From NCBI GenBank assembly GCA_018263655.1, contig JAANWY010000078.1, positions 1 through 10,000 of the forward strand: a stretch of 10,000 nucleotides of DNA, written 5' to 3'. Below, one piece after another: positions 5,209 through 10,000 of the stretch. Under the pieces are notes generated by a model, which saw nothing but the letters and a program-made list of their open reading frames with translations, was not told the origin of the DNA and did not search any database. Both the position numbers and the translations under genes were made by a program. How positions within the stretch are numbered: position 1 is the stretch's first letter; every line of letters starts with the position of its first letter. This DNA is from Anaerolineales bacterium (GTDB taxonomy: Bacteria > Chloroflexota > Anaerolineae > Epilineales > JAANWY01).

Positions 5209-6462
5209 TTAGGTGCCTATGTTTTCATGTATCGTGACAATGGCTTGTGCCAACTTGGCGGGATCGTGCCGCGTTGGCCTTTGAGAATCTCTCAAATCCG
5301 CACGCACAACGGGGATATCGAGCACTGATTCTTGATCGGCCCAGACCGGACTTACCCCCCAGGCGGCCGGAAAAGTTGGTGGCGGCCCGCCATCAACTAG
5401 TACGAAATCGATCAATTCGGGCCCAAGGTGGTGGAGCAGCGCATCGATGTGGGCCGCAACGTCATAACCATCGGTCTCGCCGGGCTGCGTCGCCACGTTA
5501 CAGACGTAGACGAGAGGCGCACGAGCGGCCCGCAGCGCTGCGCAGATCTCACGAACCAGTAGATTCGGCATAATGCTGGTGTACAGACTGCCAGGCCCAA
5601 TCACGACAAGATGGGCATCCAGAATAGCCGAGATTGCCCCCGGGTACGCCCGGGCATCATCCGGCTGGAGGAACACCCGCCGGATAGCTGCACCGCCATT
5701 CGGGACCTGGGATTCTCCATGCACAACGGCTTGGTTAGCCAGTTCTGCGCTGAGCACAACGTTCTCCAGCGTTGACGGCACGACACGTCCTCGCACAGCC
5801 AACACCCGGCTCGATTGTCGCAAACCTTCTTCAAAACTGCCACTGATCTCCGACATAGCAACCAGAAACAAGTTTCCAAAGCTGTGACCGCCCAAGTCAC
5901 CGTTACCGAAACGATATTTCAGCAACTGGCTCATCAACGGCTCAGCATCGGCCATGGCGGCCATACACTGGCGGAAGTCACCGGGGGGCAGCACGCCCAT
6001 ATCGCGGCGCAACCGGCCGGAACTCCCCCCATCGTCTGCTACGGTCACAATACCCGTCAGATGATCCGTGTGCTCTTTGAGACCTCGCAGCAAGGTTGAC
6101 AGGCCAGTCCCGCCGCCGATGGTTACGATCTTGGGGCCGCGCCGGCGCGTCCGGCGGCGATATACGGCATTGACCAAGCGTTCCTGCTGGGTCTGTGGAT
6201 ACGCCGCTAGCAGTGATCGACTGAGTCCCATCAGGCCGGCCACCGTGAGCGAGAGTCCAACGAGCCCCAACAGAACGGCGCGTCCAAGCTGCGGAACGAA
6301 CTGCAGAGTCAGGTAGTAGAAGACCGGCGGGAGAGGCTGTTGACGATAGAGATCAACCAAGAAATAAGCAACCCCAAGCCCGAGAGCAGTGATTCCTGCC
6401 AGGAACAGCAGAACCCACCGCTTGACACGCATACCTGGATAGAGCCATTTCAAAGTTGTCAT
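5209..6462 (-). CDS. yvcK: YvcK/CofD-like UDP-sugar-binding protein with N-terminal membrane anchor
   Basis: This 417-residue protein belongs to the YvcK (gluconeogenesis factor) family, which binds UDP-GlcNAc and is needed for normal cell shape and growth on gluconeogenic carbon in Bacillus and mycobacteria. The core begins with KIVTIGGGTG (111-120), followed by VADDGGSSGRLR (141-152), GNGDLGGHSFGNLFL (187-201), VIGPGSLYTSI (287-297) and CNVATQPGETDGY (321-333), all typical of the family. It is about 100 residues longer than the soluble Bacillus protein because of an N-terminal extension. That extension has two membrane segments (about 14-37 and 60-82) and a very basic RRRTRRR just before the domain, placing the domain on the cytoplasmic face. 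I used the ATG at 6462; ATG codon 11 is an alternative, and neither has a strong Shine-Dalgarno. The usual whiA and rapZ neighbours are absent. It has its own promoter at 6524-6551. Confidence 0.93.
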   Translation of the reverse strand: MTTLKWLYPGMRVKRWVLLFLAGITALGLGVAYFLVDLYRQQPLPPVFYYLTLQFVPQLGRAVLLGLVGLSLTVAGLMGLSRSLLAAYPQTQQERLVNAVYRRRTRRRGPKIVTIGGGTGLSTLLRGLKEHTDHLTGIVTVADDGGSSGRLRRDMGVLPPGDFRQCMAAMADAEPLMSQLLKYRFGNGDLGGHSFGNLFLVAMSEISGSFEEGLRQSSRVLAVRGRVVPSTLENVVLSAELANQAVVHGESQVPNGGAAIRRVFLQPDDARAYPGAISAILDAHLVVIGPGSLYTSIMPNLLVREICAALRAARAPLVYVCNVATQPGETDGYDVAAHIDALLHHLGPELIDFVLVDGGPPPTFPAAWGVSPVWADQESVLDIPVVRADLRDSQRPTRHDPAKLAQAIVTIHENIGT

Positions 6463-6474
6463 AATGGACCAAGT

Positions 6475-6516
6475 AAGACACTGGATCTGACAATGGCGAG
6501 CGTTTTACAGTGTCTT
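6475..6516 (-). promoter_or_regulatory. 9-bp inverted repeat at the yvcK transcription start
   Basis: AAGACACTG (6475-6483) and CAGTGTCTT (6508-6516) are perfect inverted arms with a 24-nt spacer. The arm nearer the promoter lies at about +1 to +9 of the predicted transcript, so the element could be a 5'-leader hairpin controlling mRNA stability, or a two-site operator. Confidence 0.55.
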
Positions 6517-6523
6517 GCACCCT

Positions 6524-6551
6524 ATTATACACGCGGGAAGGCGAACGTCAA
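6524..6551 (-). promoter_or_regulatory. Sigma-70 promoter of yvcK
   Basis: On the minus strand TTGACG (6546-6551, 5/6) and TATAAT (6524-6529, 6/6) are separated by 16 nt. Initiation near 6517 gives a leader of about 55 nt to the ATG at 6462. It lies in the 142-nt gap after dnaG, so yvcK need not depend on read-through. Confidence 0.85.
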
Positions 6552-6604
6552 GTTCATTTGGGCCGAAAAACGAAGTTTAGTAGACATAAAACGAGAATTG
6601 TAGC

Positions 6605-8530
6605 TTAAAGTCTCGCGTCTGATGGCAATTTGTCACGGCCGGCCAAAGCGCGCTGTAGGCGGGAAAGCTCGACCGTGCGCTCTCGTACCCGGGTACGGGC
6701 CGTCTCTGCGTCAGCACTCGATTCTGCTGTTTCGAGGACAAAGCGCCAGCGTTCGATCTCACGCCGGCGAGCTTGTTCCCGCAACCGCAGTGTTGCCTTC
6801 AATACGGCTACCGCCTGTTCCTGATCGGGGACGGGCGGCTGGACGGCGGTGTGTTGTGTCAGAAAGTCCAGCTCATCATTCAGGGCTGAAGTCAGAGTAG
6901 CCCTGAGTTCCTCTAGTAGTGTTGCCCGGTTGTGTACTCGACCCGAGGACCACAGTTCCTCAAAGAGCTCGTAGACCGCGCGATTCGCCGCAGCGGTGAA
7001 GTCAGCGGCGTTGAGAGGCTCTGCCTCCATCTCCGTGAAGTGCTGCTGGAGGTACGACCATAGAAATGGCCGATCAAGCAGTGACGCGAGCACGTATTCC
7101 TCGGCCCCGAAAGAGCCGGCCGGGCGACGGCGAGGCTCCTGCGACCTGGGTTCGGGTGCCGACCGGACCCGTCGCCGCGGCCGAGACGATACGCGGCCAA
7201 GCTGCTGAGCGAGGACCCGCTCGTCGACTTGGACGCGGCGTGCCAGCTCTTGGAGGTAGTGCTCCCGCTCGACAGGGCTGCCGATATCGGCAATCACCGG
7301 CAGCAGCCGATCAACGGCCGTCGATTTGTCTTTGGGATCGGTCAGATCGAGGTCAGCGGTCTGGACCTGGAGTACGAATTCGACGACCGGCACTGCGGTC
7401 TCGACCAGTCTGGACCACTCGTCAGCGTCTTCGCGAATCAGGTCGTCGGGATCCATGCCGGCCGGCAACACGAGGGCGCGAATCTCGGCATCCAACCGGC
7501 TCTCGTAGCGGATGTAGCCTCGAGCCGTAGGAACCGGAACCGATTCGGTGTCCAGGGCCTCCTTCGCGACGTCCAGCCCTCGAAGTGTCGCCTGGGTGCC
7601 GGCCACATCGGCGTCCAGCGCCAGTATGAAGCGCCGAGTGTATCGTTTGAGGGTGCGCAGTTGGGTTTCAGTCAGCGCGGTACCCAGCGATGCGACCACG
7701 TTTTCGAACCCGTGTGTTTGGGCAGTGATAACGTCGGTGTAGCCCTCGACGATGATGGCCTGCTCCACCTGACGAATGGCTTGCCGTGCTCGATCGATGC
7801 CGTAGAGAACGTGACTCTTGTCGAAGAGGTCAGTCTGAGGTGAATTCAGGTACTTGGGCATGTCGTCTGGCAAGAGTGCGCGGGCCCCGAATCCGATGAC
7901 GTCTCCAGAGACGTCGCGGATGGGGAACATGAGCCGGCCGCGAAAACGATCGTAGTGACCGGTGCCGTCGCGCCGCTCCGAGACGAGGCCGACCGCAGCT
8001 AAATCCTCTGGGGAGTAATGTCGCTTGCCGGTCAGGTACCCGAGCAGCGCATCCCACTCGCCCAATGCATAGCCCAGTTCGAACGTTTCCCAAGCGTCGT
8101 GTTGAATCCCCCGATTTTCCAAATACTTGCGGGCGACCTGGCCAGCTGGGCTGTTGACCAGCAGATTGTGGTAGTAGCGTGCAGCAGCAGCATTGACTTC
8201 GCGCAGGCGACCGAGCGCTTCGGCTCGCTCAATATCGGCTTCAGTGCGTGGCGCCAGCTCGACGCCGGCACGCTCGGCCAGCATCTCGAGGGCATCGCCA
8301 AACTCCACGCCTTCGATCTGCTCGATGAAGGTGAAGACATCACCCCCGGTGCTGCACGCACCAAAGCAGTGCCACGTCTGGGTCTCGGGGAAGACGACGA
8401 ACGACGGCGTCTTCTCCGTGTGGAAAGGACACAGCCCTTTGTGGTTTTGGCCGGATTTCTTGAGCGTCACATACTCCGACACAGTATCGACGAGGTCGAG
8501 ACGCTCCTTAACCTGATTAACTACGCTCAC
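6605..8530 (-). CDS. dnaG: DNA primase DnaG
   Basis: This 641-residue bacterial primase makes RNA primers at the replication fork and is recruited by the DnaB helicase. The N-terminal CHC2 zinc domain has C34 and H37 (GLCPFH) with C55 and C59 (WHCFGACSTGG). The last pair is spaced by three residues instead of the usual two. The polymerase core shows DRFRGRLMFPIRD (194-206), the TOPRIM glutamate loop VEGYTD (261-266) and the metal-binding DADVAG (306-311). An Arg/Pro-rich linker (about 448-472) leads to the helical DnaB-binding domain (about 474-641). The TOPRIM region carries a short insertion near 328-350 relative to E. coli. The start is GTG 8530, giving the standard N-terminus MSVVNQVKERLDLVDTVSEY; no clear Shine-Dalgarno precedes it. 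It is a complete gene with no sign of breakage. Confidence 0.96.
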   Translation of the reverse strand: MSVVNQVKERLDLVDTVSEYVTLKKSGQNHKGLCPFHTEKTPSFVVFPETQTWHCFGACSTGGDVFTFIEQIEGVEFGDALEMLAERAGVELAPRTEADIERAEALGRLREVNAAAARYYHNLLVNSPAGQVARKYLENRGIQHDAWETFELGYALGEWDALLGYLTGKRHYSPEDLAAVGLVSERRDGTGHYDRFRGRLMFPIRDVSGDVIGFGARALLPDDMPKYLNSPQTDLFDKSHVLYGIDRARQAIRQVEQAIIVEGYTDVITAQTHGFENVVASLGTALTETQLRTLKRYTRRFILALDADVAGTQATLRGLDVAKEALDTESVPVPTARGYIRYESRLDAEIRALVLPAGMDPDDLIREDADEWSRLVETAVPVVEFVLQVQTADLDLTDPKDKSTAVDRLLPVIADIGSPVEREHYLQELARRVQVDERVLAQQLGRVSSRPRRRVRSAPEPRSQEPRRRPAGSFGAEEYVLASLLDRPFLWSYLQQHFTEMEAEPLNAADFTAAANRAVYELFEELWSSGRVHNRATLLEELRATLTSALNDELDFLTQHTAVQPPVPDQEQAVAVLKATLRLREQARRREIERWRFVLETAESSADAETARTRVRERTVELSRLQRALAGRDKLPSDARL

Positions 8531-8579
8531 GGGACTGTATACATTGTTGGATTTGCCCTAGCGACGGCCTTTTGATCGC

Positions 8580-8627
8580 CGAAGGTCTCCTGACCGAGGC
8601 GAAACGGGCTCGGTCGGGAGACCTTCG
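8580..8627. repeat. 19-bp hairpin, copy 1 of a GGTCTCCTGACCG palindrome pair
   Basis: The arms at 8580-8598 and 8609-8627 pair over 19 bp with a single T/G wobble and a 10-nt loop. The arm contains GGTCTCCTGACCG (8584-8596), which is itself a small dyad (GGTC-GACC). The same 13-mer recurs in the next hairpin at 8664-8676. It lies in the glyS-dnaG gap, about 50 nt before the dnaG start. No U-tract follows on the minus strand. Confidence 0.85.
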
Positions 8628-8654
8628 CCCATCGCGAGGCGTAATCTAAGCGTT

Positions 8655-8715
8655 GCTGTGGCCGGTCTCCTGACCGTGCCACCCGCCGTGGCGCGGTCAG
8701 GAGACCGGCCACAGC
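8655..8715. repeat. 28-bp near-perfect hairpin, copy 2 of the palindrome pair
   Basis: The arms at 8655-8682 and 8688-8715 pair over 28 bp with one T/G wobble (8677/8693) and a 5-nt loop; the outer 22 bp are perfect. It shares the GGTCTCCTGACCG word with the hairpin at 8580-8627. Such a long stem is unusual for a simple terminator and there is no T-run after it. It more likely belongs to a dispersed intergenic palindrome family, though it may still block or protect RNA between glyS and dnaG. Confidence 0.88.
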
Positions 8716-8739
8716 GGTGTTAGTGGTCTCTTCTCGTGT

Positions 8740-8754
8740 GGGCACGAAGTGCCC
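8740..8754 (-). terminator. Small hairpin just after glyS
   Basis: GGGCAC (8740-8745) and GTGCCC (8749-8754) form a 6-bp stem with a 3-nt loop, 22 nt beyond the glyS stop. On the minus strand the loop reads TTC. There is no U-tract, so termination here is only a suggestion based on position. Confidence 0.4.
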
Positions 8755-8775
8755 GAGTAGTCACCAATCAGATTC

Positions 8776-10000
8776 TTAAAACCCCTGCAATTTGCTCAAG
8801 TCGGCGACGCCGGCCGTCATCTCGGTGATGCGCTGGAGAAGTGCCAGACGGTTCTTACGCAACGTGAGATCATCGGCCATGACCAGGACCTCGTCGAAGA
8901 ACCTGTTGATGGGCTCAATCAAGGGTTCGAAGGCTTCCAGGATATCGTCGACATCCTGGGCGCCGTCGAGACGAGCTTGAGCGGCGCGGTATACTCGGTG
9001 AAGCTGCCGGCTAGCATCTTCCTGCAGTACTTCGGGGTTCAAGGCGTGTTCTTCTTTCCCGCGCACAATGCGCGCCGTACGGCTGTAGGCGGTGAGAAGT
9101 TGTTCCCAATCATCGCGCTCGACCCAGCGACTCAAGGCCTCGACAGCTCGCGCGGCCCGATACAGGTTGCCGCCCTGCTCGGCCAGCACGGAATCGACCA
9201 CATCGTGCCGGTAGCCGGCTTCCAGCAACACCCCTTGCAGCCGGCGCCGTACGAAGTCGAGGACCGACTGCTTGCTCTCTGATGTCACCTCGACGGGCAT
9301 GTTTACAGCGGCATCCTCGACGACGCCGGCGAGACCCAGGTCTATTTCGCGGCTGATCAGGATTTGGACCAAGCCCAGAGCTGCCCGGCGCAAGGCGTAG
9401 CGGTCGGTCGAGCCGGTTGGTTCCATGCCCACGGCGAAGAGTCCGACCAGGCTATCCAGCCGATCGGCAATACCGACGACGACGCCGGCCTTTGACTCGG
9501 GCAAAGCATCGCCGGCGCCTCGCGGCAGGTAGTGTTCGAAAATCGCCTGGGCTACGGCCGGGTCCGCACCGGACTGCAGCGCGTACTCGCGCCCCATAAT
9601 GCCTTGCAGGCTGGTGAATTCAACAACCATCTGAGTTGCCAAGTCCGCCTTGGCCAGCTCAGCGGTGCGTTCAGCGACGGCCTTCTCGCCGGCGGTGAGG
9701 CCGAGCCGGTCAGCCAACTGGGGGACGAGTGTTTGGAGTCGGCTCATCTTGTCTAACACGGACCCCAGGTCTTTCTGGAACATCAGCGTCGACAAGCCGG
9801 GAACAAAGCTTTCCAGCGGCTGCTGCGTGTCGACGTCGTAGAAGAACGCGGCGTCGGAGAAGCGGGCGCGAATCACTTCTTCGTTGTCATGTTGAACGGT
9901 GTCGCGGTCCATGTGATCGCTATCGGCGAAGGTGATGAAGTATGGTATCAGCTCGCCGGCGCCGTCCACCACCGGGAAGTAACGTTGGTGCTTCTTCATC
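8776..10000 (-). CDS. glyS: Glycine--tRNA ligase beta subunit (partial, C-terminal 407 residues)
   Basis: The gene runs off the right edge; the visible part ends with LSKLQGF and a TAA stop at 8776-8778. The first Met (9999) is internal, since it lies in the MKKHQRYFPV segment that sits well inside GlyS proteins; the E. coli subunit is about 690 residues. Family signals include GVVVGIADRLDSLVGLF followed by PTGSTDRYALRRAALGLVQI (about 172-213 of the visible part) and a C-terminal helical anticodon-binding domain with EAFEPLIEPINRFFDEVLVM and a basic RKNRLALLQRI segment. The beta subunit recognises tRNA-Gly, while the alpha subunit (glyQ) carries the catalytic site. glyQ is not visible; it may lie to the right or be fused to the N-terminus. 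The true start and promoter are outside the window. Confidence 0.95.
   Translation of the reverse strand, partial: MKKHQRYFPVVDGAGELIPYFITFADSDHMDRDTVQHDNEEVIRARFSDAAFFYDVDTQQPLESFVPGLSTLMFQKDLGSVLDKMSRLQTLVPQLADRLGLTAGEKAVAERTAELAKADLATQMVVEFTSLQGIMGREYALQSGADPAVAQAIFEHYLPRGAGDALPESKAGVVVGIADRLDSLVGLFAVGMEPTGSTDRYALRRAALGLVQILISREIDLGLAGVVEDAAVNMPVEVTSESKQSVLDFVRRRLQGVLLEAGYRHDVVDSVLAEQGGNLYRAARAVEALSRWVERDDWEQLLTAYSRTARIVRGKEEHALNPEVLQEDASRQLHRVYRAAQARLDGAQDVDDILEAFEPLIEPINRFFDEVLVMADDLTLRKNRLALLQRITEMTAGVADLSKLQGF

Noticed and set aside
8527..8745. 72-aa minus-strand ORF over the glyS-dnaG hairpins
   Set aside because: It is produced by the palindromic repeats, overlaps the dnaG start, and looks like no protein.

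Overview
The window looks like chromosomal DNA from a Chloroflexota-type bacterium. This is inferred from a MalT-like STAND ATPase with a C-terminal BTAD domain, a YvcK protein with two N-terminal membrane segments, a DnaG with a stretched zinc knuckle, and palindromic intergenic repeats. No rRNA or other species marker is present. Every gene I can support lies on the minus strand, so the biological reading order runs from position 10000 down to 1.

The right two thirds is a housekeeping run: the C-terminal part of glycyl-tRNA synthetase beta subunit (glyS, cut by the window edge), DNA primase (dnaG), and the UDP-sugar-binding protein YvcK, which has its own near-consensus sigma-70 promoter. 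A 1078-residue STAND/TPR/BTAD transcriptional regulator follows. The glyS-dnaG gap holds two long, sequence-related hairpins and a small one.

The left 1.87 kb looks empty by ORF length but is the most interesting part. Reading leftward, it starts with a strong promoter (TTGACA-18-TATACT, with an A-tract upstream). Next comes a 5' leader that matches the cyclic di-GMP-I (GEMM-I) riboswitch aptamer, and then a 32-codon gene with a good Shine-Dalgarno. That gene encodes three perfect PPTYGGC repeats, and all 17 pairwise nucleotide differences between the repeats are silent third-position changes. This is direct internal evidence of selection on the peptide. About 600 nt further on is a 90-residue protein, with a perfect AGGAGG Shine-Dalgarno, that resembles the Franean1_4349/Os1348-type RiPP-precursor-like family. 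The DNA around and between them is full of inverted repeats, 11-12 bp tandem duplications and TCACG words.

Working hypothesis: a second-messenger-controlled small-peptide locus, with c-di-GMP sensed by the leader and the PPTYGGC peptide as output, sits beside a large STAND regulator. No modification enzyme or transporter for either peptide is visible here; they would have to lie left of position 1 or elsewhere in the genome.
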